Source: Gottfriedia acidiceleris (GTDB taxonomy: Bacteria; Bacillota; Bacilli; Bacillales; Bacillaceae_G). From it: DNA of 64,000 nucleotides. The notes under the pieces are model-generated. The model made no database searches, was not told the origin of the DNA, and saw nothing but the letters and a program-made list of their open reading frames with translations. A program made the translations under genes and the position numbers. Numbering within the stretch: position 1 is the first letter of the stretch; every line of letters begins with the position of its first letter. The DNA lies in the NCBI RefSeq assembly GCF_004138285.1, contig NZ_SCFN01000004.1, positions 124,001 through 188,000 of the forward strand, given 5' to 3'. Of the stretch, positions 38,825 through 47,187 are shown piece by piece.

Positions 38825-39289
38825 TTAAAATCCTAAAACAGCTTTAATAACTGAAGTAGTGTCTCCACCTTTGTAGAAAACGTATAATAAACAATAAACG
38901 ACTACACCTGTAATTGCAGTAAAAAACCAAATAATACTAGTAATCGGTCCAATTTTTTTGTGTAGTTTTAATTTGTTTTTAAAACCTGAAATAATTGATA
39001 CTAGACCAAATACTCCGCCAGTTGTAGCTAAGAATATATGGAAAAATAAAAATATATGATAATACAACTTTAAACTTTTTGGTCCCCCAAAAGAAGTATT
39101 TCCGATAAAGATTGTTCTCGATGCGTATACAATGAAAAACGAGAGCGCAAAGACTCCAGCAAAGAACATAACTTTCTTATGTCCCTCTACATTTCTTTTT
39201 GCAATAAGATACCAGCCGATTGCAACTAATATGGCACTAATTACAATAAAGCTTGTACTTATTGTTGGTAAAATTGGTAAAGAATTCAA
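38825..39289 (-). CDS. DUF420 membrane protein, probable cytochrome oxidase assembly factor
   Basis: About 154 residues with four to five membrane segments. Start is uncertain: a TTG (LNSLPILPTISTS) fits the GGGGTGG ribosome site, a GTG three codons earlier is the longer choice. Family marks are ASRTIFIGNTSFGG, YYHIFLFFHIFLATTG and LHKKIGPITSIIW, with His residues suited to heme or copper contact. DUF420 proteins (B. subtilis YozB; S. aureus CtaM, as I recall) act in maturation of heme A oxidases. It lies 11 bases after ctaG, supporting that role. Confidence 0.82.
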   Translation of the reverse strand: MNSLPILPTISTSFIVISAILVAIGWYLIAKRNVEGHKKVMFFAGVFALSFFIVYASRTIFIGNTSFGGPKSLKLYYHIFLFFHIFLATTGGVFGLVSIISGFKNKLKLHKKIGPITSIIWFFTAITGVVVYCLLYVFYKGGDTTSVIKAVLGF

Positions 39290-39300
39290 AATTTCCACCC

Positions 39301-40230
39301 CTACGATTTTTTAAGCAATAACGGATTACTACTGATTGGATCAATTTTATTTCCATTTTGTTCTCTCTTAGCCCATTTGAAAAAATTATAACCAATAACA
39401 GATCCATAAACTATTTCCTGGATAATTTTCATGATAACTCCGCCAACCTGTTGATCTTCCCTTGCTGACATAAAGTTAAATACTTCTGGACCTGAAATAT
39501 TTAGTGATTTTAATAAATCTGGTGATACGCACAATTCCATTGCTTTACTCCATAACACTGGATCATTGTAAGTCGCGTAAAATGGATGACCTGCAAAAAT
39601 AATAAGTGCACATGCTGGTGTTAATAAAATACCATTTCCAAACATATAACCAATCTTTTGGATATCAGAAAGTGTTTGTCTATCAGATAAGTTATTAATA
39701 ACAGGAAACCACATAAATACTGCCATGAAAAATAATATATTTGTAAATAAGAAATGATAGACATTATTCGTTTTTACAGTATCAAATACTAATGGGTAAT
39801 GGTAAATCGAAAATACTACATTAAAAATAAGTAAAGCGATTAATGGTTTTGTAGCAAAAGTAAAAAACGAATTAACGAATTTTGGTTTAAGTATGGTTCT
39901 CCATAACCAATTTGGAATTCCATTAATAAGAAAGATCGGTGCAACTAAGTATAATACTGCCATTTCGGTCATATGTGCACTAAAAATTATATGACCTATT
40001 AAATCGATTGGACTGCCTTGTGCGGTGTAAACTAACAAAATTCCAATTACGAAATACACCTTTTGTTTAGTCTCAGTAACTTGGTTTTTATCTTTATATT
40101 TATTAATTATGTAAAAATAACCTAAAATGACTAAAACTAAAAACACAAATAAATATGGACTCCAAAGTGCTTTAAACCCGAACATCCCTAAGCTAATCAT
40201 GAATGCACACCCTTTAATTATTCTATTCAC
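39301..40230 (-). CDS. ctaG: Cytochrome c oxidase assembly factor CtaG (caa3 type)
   Basis: Polytopic membrane protein needed for active caa3 oxidase. The 309 residues contain about seven hydrophobic segments and family motifs: FNVVFSIYHYPLVFD, MWFPVINNL, FAGHPFYATYNDP, and the C-terminal DQQVGGVIMKIIQEIVYGSV. It is normally the last gene of ctaCDEFG; here an insertion of about 7 kb separates it from ctaF, so it must now use another promoter. It is followed by the DUF420 gene. Confidence 0.93.
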   Translation of the reverse strand: MNRIIKGCAFMISLGMFGFKALWSPYLFVFLVLVILGYFYIINKYKDKNQVTETKQKVYFVIGILLVYTAQGSPIDLIGHIIFSAHMTEMAVLYLVAPIFLINGIPNWLWRTILKPKFVNSFFTFATKPLIALLIFNVVFSIYHYPLVFDTVKTNNVYHFLFTNILFFMAVFMWFPVINNLSDRQTLSDIQKIGYMFGNGILLTPACALIIFAGHPFYATYNDPVLWSKAMELCVSPDLLKSLNISGPEVFNFMSAREDQQVGGVIMKIIQEIVYGSVIGYNFFKWAKREQNGNKIDPISSNPLLLKKS

Positions 40231-40487
40231 ACTTATTATTTTTACCTAATGTTTAAATTAATATTGGACTATGTAAATATACCTGTAGATTTAAGAACTA
40301 TAAACAAAAACTTCACAAAGACAAAAAAAATTTAAACATTACTTCTATCATATAATATTTAATGAAATTATCCAAACTATTATACTACTAAATTATATAA
40401 CAGTAATAACGGTTTATTCAAATTAAAATACGATTTGAAAACGTTATTCATTTTTAAATGATTGGTATTTATAGTGAATGAAAACCT
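40231..40487. other. AT-rich gap upstream of ctaG
   Basis: No gene is visible. The sequence is very AT-rich and must hold the ctaG promoter if the gene is still expressed; I could not single out a convincing -35/-10 pair. It ends at the repeat Y remnant. Confidence 0.4.
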
Positions 40488-40553
40488 AGGGTGCTCACTT
40501 TCTGTAGAGTCTTACTGCATCCTGCTTTCCCCAAAGGATGTGAGCCCTTAAAA
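40488..40553 (-). repeat. Degraded copy of GC-rich repeat Y
   Basis: AGGGTGCTCACTTTCTGTAGAG ... GGATGTGAGCCCTT retains both ends of the 31983-32109 element, with most of the centre deleted. On the minus strand GGGCTCAC and GTGAGCACCC can pair, so it could stop transcription of the eutH-like operon that ends 30 bases away. Confidence 0.6.
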
Positions 40554-40582
40554 TTTCAATCTACTTCTCTATTATTAATAAT

Positions 40583-41656
40583 TCATTTGGCTCCACGTTT
40601 TGACACTAGCAAAGCCAATGCAACAGCCAAAAACCCAGCGGTCAGTTTGCCGACAATCAGTGGAATGACAAAATTCTTCTCCACACCTGCCACAAACCCT
40701 AAGTGACTGCCAAAAACAAATGCGCCGCTTACGGCAAATGCGGTATTTATGACTTTCCCACGGTCATCCATCTCATGGAGTGTCGCAAACATAGGAATGT
40801 GATGAGCGAATGAAGCAATGAATCCACCTAATGCTTGTTGATTCATACCTAACTTTTTTCCGAGTAATGCAAAAGGCTTCTTTAATACTTTTACTAACAC
40901 AAAAACAAACGGAAAAGCACCGGCAAGTATGATCGTTATTTTCCCAACTGTTACAAAGCCTTCAGAAAGCGGCATCATACCTGGAATAATAACAATACCT
41001 GTTAAAGTTTTAATGATAATCGAGACAAGACCAATGATAATTACGATTTCAATTCCTTTTCCGAACCATTTAAAACCACGAATCATTATCGATTGAGCCG
41101 ATAGCATACCAATTCCAATTAAGACAGAAATTAGAATAGAAGGAATCAAATTTTTCAGCATCCATATAAAGCCAAATCCTGCAACGAATCCTCCCGCTAA
41201 GCATCCAATTGGAATAGTCATTAGTCCTATTAAAATTCCTTTAGCAAAAAAGGGATGATCATTTTTATGAATGATGCTTAAAGCAACCGGAATGGTAAAA
41301 ACAATAGTTGGCCCCATCATCGTTCCTAAAAACACCCAAGAAAATAAAGCAGCATCACTCGATTGAGCCATTTCATTTGCTAATGAGTATCCACCCATAT
41401 CAAGAGCTAAAAACGTAGATGAAAACATCGATGGATCTGCTCCAAGAAATTGGTAGATGGGTGATACAATCGGTGTTAACCATTTTGCTAATACAGGCGA
41501 TAGTGAGATCATTCCAACCATTGAAAGGGCTAGTGCTCCCATGGAATGGAAGGCTTCCTTAAATTTTTGTCCGACTCCATACCGATTACCCAACAGATAA
41601 TCTATTGCTCCTAGGACCATAAATCCTGTCATAATATATAAGATAATTTCATTCAT
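40583..41656 (-). CDS. eutH: EutH-family permease (ethanolamine transporter type)
   Basis: Polytopic membrane protein of 357 residues with about ten hydrophobic segments. Start MNEIILYIMTGFMVLG follows GGGGGCGTATTCGAT. EutH signatures include GAIDYLLGNRYGVGQKFKEA, ALDMGGYSLANEMA, LGTMMGPTIVFTIPVAL and the GAFVFGSHLGFVAGVE loop. EutH takes up ethanolamine in enteric and Listeria systems. No ethanolamine ammonia-lyase or microcompartment gene is present here, and it is the third gene of an operon with two M24 peptidases, so its true substrate may differ. Composition seems less AT-rich than the flanks. Confidence 0.85.
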   Translation of the reverse strand: MNEIILYIMTGFMVLGAIDYLLGNRYGVGQKFKEAFHSMGALALSMVGMISLSPVLAKWLTPIVSPIYQFLGADPSMFSSTFLALDMGGYSLANEMAQSSDAALFSWVFLGTMMGPTIVFTIPVALSIIHKNDHPFFAKGILIGLMTIPIGCLAGGFVAGFGFIWMLKNLIPSILISVLIGIGMLSAQSIMIRGFKWFGKGIEIVIIIGLVSIIIKTLTGIVIIPGMMPLSEGFVTVGKITIILAGAFPFVFVLVKVLKKPFALLGKKLGMNQQALGGFIASFAHHIPMFATLHEMDDRGKVINTAFAVSGAFVFGSHLGFVAGVEKNFVIPLIVGKLTAGFLAVALALLVSKRGAK

Positions 41657-41727
41657 ATCGAATACGCCCCCATTCAAAAGAAAGGTCATCTATAATAAAA
41701 ATTCATTAGATGACCGTTTAATACTTT

Positions 41728-42789
41728 TTATAAGATAATTAAGTGCTTAGGAGAATGGGTAATGATTTCATAACCATTCTCTGTTACTACAATATCATCT
41801 TCAATCCGGCAGCCACCCCATCCTGGGATATAGATTCCTGGCTCGACTGTAACAACCATACCAGTTTGAAGTATTTCTACACTTTTGTCAGAAAGCCGGA
41901 TTGGTTCGTGAACTTCCATACCTAACCCATGACCTGTTGAGTGCCCAAAACGATTTCCGAATCCTTTTTCTGTAATATAGTCTCTTGTTAAATCGTCGAT
42001 CATTTTCGCTTTTGCACCTGATTGAATTCCTTCTGTTCCGCGTTTAAGAGCTTCTAATACGATGTGATAAATGTTGTGGAACTCATCCGAGCAGTTCCCA
42101 ACGGCAATAGTTCTCGTAATATCAGAGCAATAACCATTGTACAATGCACCAAAATCAAGGGTTATCATGTCACCATGTTCGATCACTTTTTCGGAAGCCA
42201 CTCCATGTGGTAGGGCAGCTCTCTTACCGGAAGCAATAATAGTATTAAAGGATGATGATGTGGCCCCTTGCTTACGCATATAGAATTCCAAATCATCTCG
42301 GATTGCTAATTCCGTAACCCCTGGTTTAATGACATTCAAAATATAATCAAACGCCTTATCAGAGATTTTAGCAGCCGTTCTCATTAATTCTAATTCTAAC
42401 GACTCTTTGATTTCTCTAACCTTTTCAACGATATTTTCCAATTGGATCCATTGTACATCTCCATACTCTTGTAGCGTTGAGAACGTTCTCAATGTCATGG
42501 CATTTGCCTCAACAGCGACTTTTTTAAGACCTTGACGTTCGATTTCATTGGCAACTTCTTTTTCAAGATTTCCCTCATGGATGATAATTTTAGCGTTTTT
42601 CACTTCATTTTGAGCCTGTTCAGCATAGCGGAAGTCAGTGATAAAGGTAGCAGCATTTTTTGATATTAGCACCATACCTGCTGTTCCTGTAAAACCTGTA
42701 GTATATCTACGATTTTCACTCTTTGAAATTATTATTGCATCGACATTGTTCTCTAAAAGTTGTTTCTGTATTTTTTCGATTCGGTTCAT
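41728..42789 (-). CDS. M24 family Xaa-Pro aminopeptidase (PapA/YqhT-like)
   Basis: The 353-residue protein has a creatinase-like N-terminal domain (RYTTGFTGTAGMVLISK, FITDFRYAEQA) and a C-terminal pita-bread domain. All five metal ligands are visible: Asp in ITLDFGA, Asp in CSDITRT, His in STGHGLGMEVHE, Glu in TVEPGIY and Glu in RIEDD. It closely resembles B. subtilis PapA (YqhT), same length. M24 also contains creatinase, ectoine hydrolase and DddP, so a non-peptide amide substrate is possible. Its start ATG overlaps the previous stop (TAATG). Confidence 0.88.
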   Translation of the reverse strand: MNRIEKIQKQLLENNVDAIIISKSENRRYTTGFTGTAGMVLISKNAATFITDFRYAEQAQNEVKNAKIIIHEGNLEKEVANEIERQGLKKVAVEANAMTLRTFSTLQEYGDVQWIQLENIVEKVREIKESLELELMRTAAKISDKAFDYILNVIKPGVTELAIRDDLEFYMRKQGATSSSFNTIIASGKRAALPHGVASEKVIEHGDMITLDFGALYNGYCSDITRTIAVGNCSDEFHNIYHIVLEALKRGTEGIQSGAKAKMIDDLTRDYITEKGFGNRFGHSTGHGLGMEVHEPIRLSDKSVEILQTGMVVTVEPGIYIPGWGGCRIEDDIVVTENGYEIITHSPKHLIIL

Positions 42790-43892
42790 TATCGTTCAGC
42801 TCCTACAACCATTAATTTTTTTGGAAACTTCGTTAATACTTCATACCCATTATCCGTAATGACAACATCGTCTTCAATGCGAACACCACCAAGGCCATTA
42901 AGATAAATGCCAGGTTCAATGGTGATGACCATCCCTGATTTCAATACCCCCTCATTTCCATCATTTATAGAAGGTGCCTCATGAATATTAATTCCAAGGC
43001 CATGACCGATGCGATGTGGAAAAAAATCACCGTAGCCAGACTCATGAATGACTCGTCTTCCAGAGATATCAACATCACCAATTCTTGTTCCAGGTTGAGA
43101 AGCATCCACCCCTGCAAGATTGGCTTGTAAAACTGCATTGTAGATTTTAACGAGTTCACTATTGGGATTGCCATAAAGGACGGTTCTTGTAATATCAGAG
43201 CAATATCCCTTATATTTCACACCTAAATCAAATAGGGCAGTATCTCCTTTTTTTAACATATTGTCACCTGAAGCTCCATGTGGGTTACTTGCATTTTGGC
43301 CAAACAATACAATGGGAGGGAATGACATTTCTTTAATCCCTTTTTTCTTTAATTCAAATTCAATTTTCCCTAATACTTCAAGTTCTGTGATTCCTTCTTT
43401 TAATGCTTCAATACCCACTTGTACACCGTAATCAGCAAAAGCGGCAGCTTCACGTAATATTTCAATTTCATTAGCATCTTTAACTAGTCGCATTTCTGTA
43501 AGTATAGAATCTAGTGATGCAAACTCTACTTCACCAAAAATCTGTTGCAGACTTTCAATGTAAAAATAGGAGATATCATGTTTCTCAACAGCAAATAGTT
43601 TCATTTTGTTTCTGCTTTCAATCACGTGGTGAACAAGTGTCCACGGGTGATCGGAATCTGTGTAACTTAGGATTGGATGGTTCCAGCCGGCATCCTTTAT
43701 CATTTGCACTTCCATTGCCGGTGTAATAAAAATGGGTTCATCATTTTGGAAGACAAAAATACCTACAAATCGTTCGTGCGGATCGTAATCAAAATCCGAT
43801 AAATAAAAAATATTTTGACGCGATGTGACCAAACCACCTGAAATACCTTGTTTTTGTAAAAATGTTTGCAATTTTTGCAATCGATTATTCAT
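42789..43892 (-). CDS. M24 family Xaa-Pro peptidase (PapB/YkvY-like)
   Basis: The first gene of the operon, 367 residues from the ATG of MNNRLQKLQTF, eight bases after GGGG (an ATG two codons earlier is too close). An N-terminal domain (NIFYLSDFDYDPHERFVG) precedes the M24 domain. Metal ligands are intact: Asp in ALFDLGVKYK, Asp in CSDITRT, His in RIGHGLGINIHE, Glu in TIEPGIY, Glu in RIEDDV. It resembles the PapB/PepQ group. It lies about 37 bases downstream of the predicted start site of a sigma-54 promoter and is translationally coupled to the second M24 gene. Confidence 0.88.
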   Translation of the reverse strand: MNNRLQKLQTFLQKQGISGGLVTSRQNIFYLSDFDYDPHERFVGIFVFQNDEPIFITPAMEVQMIKDAGWNHPILSYTDSDHPWTLVHHVIESRNKMKLFAVEKHDISYFYIESLQQIFGEVEFASLDSILTEMRLVKDANEIEILREAAAFADYGVQVGIEALKEGITELEVLGKIEFELKKKGIKEMSFPPIVLFGQNASNPHGASGDNMLKKGDTALFDLGVKYKGYCSDITRTVLYGNPNSELVKIYNAVLQANLAGVDASQPGTRIGDVDISGRRVIHESGYGDFFPHRIGHGLGINIHEAPSINDGNEGVLKSGMVITIEPGIYLNGLGGVRIEDDVVITDNGYEVLTKFPKKLMVVGAER

Positions 43893-43939
43893 AATCATTT
43901 CCCCTTTAATGTATGGATTATTTAGACATGAAGTATTAA

Positions 43940-43955
43940 TGCAAGTTCTGTGCCA
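43940..43955 (-). promoter_or_regulatory. Sigma-54 (-24/-12) promoter of the M24-M24-eutH operon
   Basis: Minus strand TGGCACAGAACTTGCA: the -24 TGGCAC and -12 TTGCA elements are both consensus with the canonical 5-base spacing. It sits 48 bases before the first M24 start codon and shares the intergenic region with the sigma-54 activator gene upstream. Confidence 0.9.
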
Positions 43956-44028
43956 TTTTTATAATCTTTTATATAGGGGATTGTTTAGGAAATAGTGTAA
44001 ATGTTATTAGACACTGTATATCTCTTAT

Positions 44029-44046
44029 TGTCTAAATGTTTAGACA
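44029..44046. promoter_or_regulatory. Palindromic candidate enhancer for the sigma-54 activator
   Basis: TGTCTAAATGTTTAGACA, 8-base arms with two central bases, about 85-100 bases upstream of the -12/-24 element, a usual enhancer distance. A half-site TGTCTAAAT recurs at 43928-43920 and a 14-base match (TTATTGTCTAAATG, minus strand) at 46294-46281. An imperfect partner GTGTAAA...TTAGACAC lies at about 43995-44013. Confidence 0.65.
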
Positions 44047-44198
44047 GTAGATTTGATAGAAAAGTAGGGCTTGCTATAAGTGGAGTTTTATTTAAAGATA
44101 GGAAGCTTACTTACGGGTAGAAGAGAAGTTCTTTCGGTAAGGGAAGATAACTTTAGACTAACTTTACATAACGTTCGTAAACCTTTGAATTCCAGTTT

Positions 44199-44242
44199 CT
44201 AAATCAGCCCAGGAGTTCTTACGCTCGTCTGGACTAATTTAG
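44199..44242 (-). other. Hairpin after the sigma-54 regulator gene
   Basis: CTAAATTAGTCCAG and CTGGGCTGATTTAG (minus strand) form a 14-base stem around GACGAGCGTAAGAACTC. No T-run follows, so it is either a weak terminator or a repeat remnant. Confidence 0.5.
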
Positions 44243-44258
44243 GGACAGGGGCTTTTAG

Positions 44259-45950
44259 TCATTTAAGTTCAATCTTTAATTTTTTCATTTTATTGTATAA
44301 AGTAGCTCGAGATATTCCTAGTTTTTTTGCTGCTGCTTGCTTGTTCCCTTTCTCTGTTTGAATGGCCTCAATGATTTTATTTTTTTCAAAATCATTTAAA
44401 TCATTATGTAAGGAGTCATCGTATCCATTCGTTAACAATGTAGATTGGAACAGCTTTGGCGGTAAGGCTTCAGCAGAGATCATTCCTTCACCTGACAATA
44501 ATACTAATCGTTCAATAACATTTCTCATCTCCCTCACATTTCCAGGCCAATCATATTGTAATAATGCGGAAATTACCTGAGGATCAACGACATTAATCGT
44601 GCGATGATATAGCAATGAAAACTCATATATAAATTGATGAAGGAGCTCCATAATATCTTCTTTTCGTTCTCTCAATGGGGGAATCGTAATAGATAAAATG
44701 TTAAGACGATAATAAAGGTCTTCTCGAAATGTATTAGCTTCAACCATTGCTTCTAAATCCTTATTTGTAGCAGCGATGATTCGGCATTGAGCTTTCAGTT
44801 GCTTTATACCACCAACCCGGTAATACGTTTTATCTTGCAATACTCGGAGTAACTTCACTTGCATATCCAATGGCAAGTCACCAATTTCATCCAGAAAAAG
44901 TGTTCCTCCCTGCGCCAACTCTAGTTTTCCTTTTTTACCTTTTGCATCTGCACCAGAAAATGCTCCTTTTTCATAGCCGAAAAATTCACTCTCAAACAAT
45001 GATGGTGAAATCGCACCACAGTTTACAGCAATAAACGGAGAAGTTGATTCACGATAAAAATGTATAGCTTTTGCAAAGACTTCTTTTCCAACCCCAGTTT
45101 CACCAAGTAATAAAATGTTCGCACTCGTATCAGACATTTTCTTTGATAATGAAACTGCTTCTTTCATCAATTGACTCGATCCTTTAATTTGTTGAAAAGA
45201 ATCATGTGACAATTGCAACCTCGAAACCTCTTTCTCCAGTTGAAGAATTTTGGAGGAAGCATTCATCAGTTCTTGATTCAGTATCACTTGACTCGTAATA
45301 TCAGTTTCTGCAGCAACTGCACCTACGATTCGATTGTTGATGAAGATCGGACTGCTATTAATCATGACAAAGAGATCCTCACGTGGTTTATGCTGCTGAT
45401 TACGAAAAGATTGACCTGTTTCCATCGTAACTTTATTTAATAACATATCTTTTGGAAAAAACTGCTCCATTTCATTCCCGATAATTTCTTCTTTTGGAAT
45501 TGAAAAGATCCTCTCTGCACCATGAGTCCAAACAACCGTTTTTCCAGCTTCATCCACAATCGAGACCGAACCATCCATGGTATCAATCATCGTTCGGAAA
45601 TAGGCATCTAAATATTGGTAAGATTCAAACACTTTTGAAAGTAAAACAGCAGAAGTGATGTAGCCCTTGATTTTTCCTTCTCCATCCGTGATGACTACAA
45701 CATCTGATGTTTGTACTTCTTGAATTACGTCTTGAATAACAGCTTTTTCATTGAATACGCCTGCTTTTTTCCAATAAAATTCATTGATATTCTTGCTTTT
45801 AAAATGAAGATACTCATTTATCGTTAACATCCAGACTTCACTATGATGCTGTTTAAATATATAATCTACTTCATTATTGACACCCATATCAGAGAGCAAA
45901 GAAAAATTTGTTTGCAACAGATCTTCTATACTCGGAAGAAGATGTTTCAT
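44259..45950 (-). CDS. Sigma-54-dependent transcriptional activator (CBS-like, PAS, AAA+, Fis HTH)
   Basis: Bacterial enhancer-binding protein of 563 residues; start MKHLLPSIEDLL after GGTGG. The N-terminal part has a CBS-like segment (VVVITDGEGKIKGYITSAVLL, about residues 85-105) and a PAS domain (SVSIVDEAGKTVVWTHGAERIF, about 122-230). A coiled linker leads to the AAA+ domain with Walker A GETGVGKEVFAKAI, the sigma-54 loop as GAFSGA (usual GAFTGA), Walker B GGTLFLDEIGDL and R-finger region. It ends in a Fis-type HTH (QAAAKKLGISRATLYNKMKKL). It should activate the adjacent M24-M24-eutH operon; SigL must be encoded elsewhere. Confidence 0.93.
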   Translation of the reverse strand: MKHLLPSIEDLLQTNFSLLSDMGVNNEVDYIFKQHHSEVWMLTINEYLHFKSKNINEFYWKKAGVFNEKAVIQDVIQEVQTSDVVVITDGEGKIKGYITSAVLLSKVFESYQYLDAYFRTMIDTMDGSVSIVDEAGKTVVWTHGAERIFSIPKEEIIGNEMEQFFPKDMLLNKVTMETGQSFRNQQHKPREDLFVMINSSPIFINNRIVGAVAAETDITSQVILNQELMNASSKILQLEKEVSRLQLSHDSFQQIKGSSQLMKEAVSLSKKMSDTSANILLLGETGVGKEVFAKAIHFYRESTSPFIAVNCGAISPSLFESEFFGYEKGAFSGADAKGKKGKLELAQGGTLFLDEIGDLPLDMQVKLLRVLQDKTYYRVGGIKQLKAQCRIIAATNKDLEAMVEANTFREDLYYRLNILSITIPPLRERKEDIMELLHQFIYEFSLLYHRTINVVDPQVISALLQYDWPGNVREMRNVIERLVLLSGEGMISAEALPPKLFQSTLLTNGYDDSLHNDLNDFEKNKIIEAIQTEKGNKQAAAKKLGISRATLYNKMKKLKIELK

Positions 45951-46016
45951 GATAATTCCACCACCCAATTGTCTATTTTTCATATTACTCTATTATTTGG
46001 TGAGTTTGTGCCTTAA

Positions 46017-46235
46017 TTAATGTCTTGTGAGTAATAACACTCCACAAATGTCACCACCAAAACTCCAGCCATTACTTTCAAGAAAATACACAAATTCATC
46101 TAAAAAAACATTCATATTCATAGATTGTTGAAAGTCATTTTTAAAATTCTTCCTTCAATTTTTATATTTATTAATTTGTCATCACTCAGTGGTTCTTCCG
46201 TTTCCCACACTAGCTTCCATAAAGGATATAACTGA
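46017..46235 (-). pseudogene. Decayed gene fragment with frameshift
   Basis: Two minus-strand frames continue one another: QLYPLWKLVWETEEPLSDD...KIEGRILKM in one, and FLDEFVYFLESNGWSFGGDI...LLTRH in the next, joined near 46125 by a shift of frame. No start codon precedes the first part. The amino-acid pattern looks protein-like rather than random, but I cannot name the family. It lies directly upstream of the sigma-54 regulator. Confidence 0.4.
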
Positions 46236-46510
46236 TTGTTTTTATGGCTTTAGTTTAGCATATCTTAAACAACTATAGGCCATTTAGACAATAAAAAACG
46301 GACCACCGAAGTAGCCCAGATTTTATAACGCATACACTTGTTATATATCAATATTTATTCACGAATAACTTGGTTGAAATGAAATGGAACTGGATCTAAC
46401 TAGAGAAATCAATTCTATCCATAAAAAAACACCTTAGTATACAAGGCTTTATATTTCCATTTCTGACTTTGAAATCTCCACATATTTTTCACTTTTTACA
46501 ATTTCTCGAC

Positions 46511-46684
46511 TTATTGATATCGGTTGCCTAAATATCTTTTTCTGTACGTCTTGCCTTGAATTGGAATATCCATGAATCCTTGTGCGCCCCAAATTTGATG
46601 CTCTGTTAATTTATCAATACTTCCAGTTAGCTCAACTTTTTCTTCCATTTCAATATCATCATCTTTAGGAATTTCCATATCCAT
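46511..46684 (-). CDS. Small hypothetical protein (57 residues)
   Basis: ATG-initiated frame MDMEIPKDDDIEMEEKVEL continuing to ITEHQ-like LTEHQIWGAQGFMDIP and ending GKTYRKRYLGNRYQ. GGAAAGGATGATTCAACG upstream gives a reasonable ribosome site. The acidic N-terminus and basic C-terminus, plus the TGSIDKLTEHQ segment, look like a true protein. No family recognised. It could also be the remnant of a longer gene. Confidence 0.5.
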   Translation of the reverse strand: MDMEIPKDDDIEMEEKVELTGSIDKLTEHQIWGAQGFMDIPIQGKTYRKRYLGNRYQ

Positions 46685-47187
46685 CGTTGAATCATCCTTT
46701 CCATTTTACTTATGAACCTAAAATTATGTCGGCTTTATAGTTTTCTTCCACGGAACATTTTTATACCAATAAAAATGTCTATAGTAGAATTAGCCCCTTG
46801 ATTAACCCCAAGTTGTTTGTAATGAACGTAACGTATAAGAATTTATACTTACGATTTACTCTTTAATTTACTAAATACTTCTTTCTCTTTAGAATGAAAC
46901 GCAATTGCAACCTTCATGATGTTCAACTAATGCATTGATTTAGTTGAATAAGGATTTAACTAGAAGCGGTTATTGAACTATCACATGCAATATAAAAAAA
47001 TAAATATGCACTTTTTTACTAACATAATTTATCCGATTCATCTACTTTAAGAATAAATAGAAAAGGACATTCTCATTAGAGGAGAATATCATTTTTGAAT
47101 CAAGTGTATTAATTTAATAAAATATATAATTTAATGGGTAAAATATAAAGGATTTATCAGAGAAATGAAAAGAAAGGATGGATGTAG
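46685..47187. other. Gap without a recognisable gene in the ctaG-ctaF insertion
   Basis: AT-rich sequence with no ORF that I can support on either strand. A 22-codon frame (MKVAIAFHSKEKEVFSKLK, 46849-46917, minus) could be the start of a decayed gene. Confidence 0.35.

Noticed and set aside
40583-41656. Possibility that the eutH-like gene signals an ethanolamine utilisation operon
   Set aside because: No eutB/eutC, cobalamin-dependent genes or microcompartment genes are in the window; neighbours are M24 peptidases.
46849-46917. 22-codon minus-strand frame MKVAIAFHSKEKEVFSKLK
   Set aside because: Too short and lacks a good ribosome site; noted only as a possible remnant.
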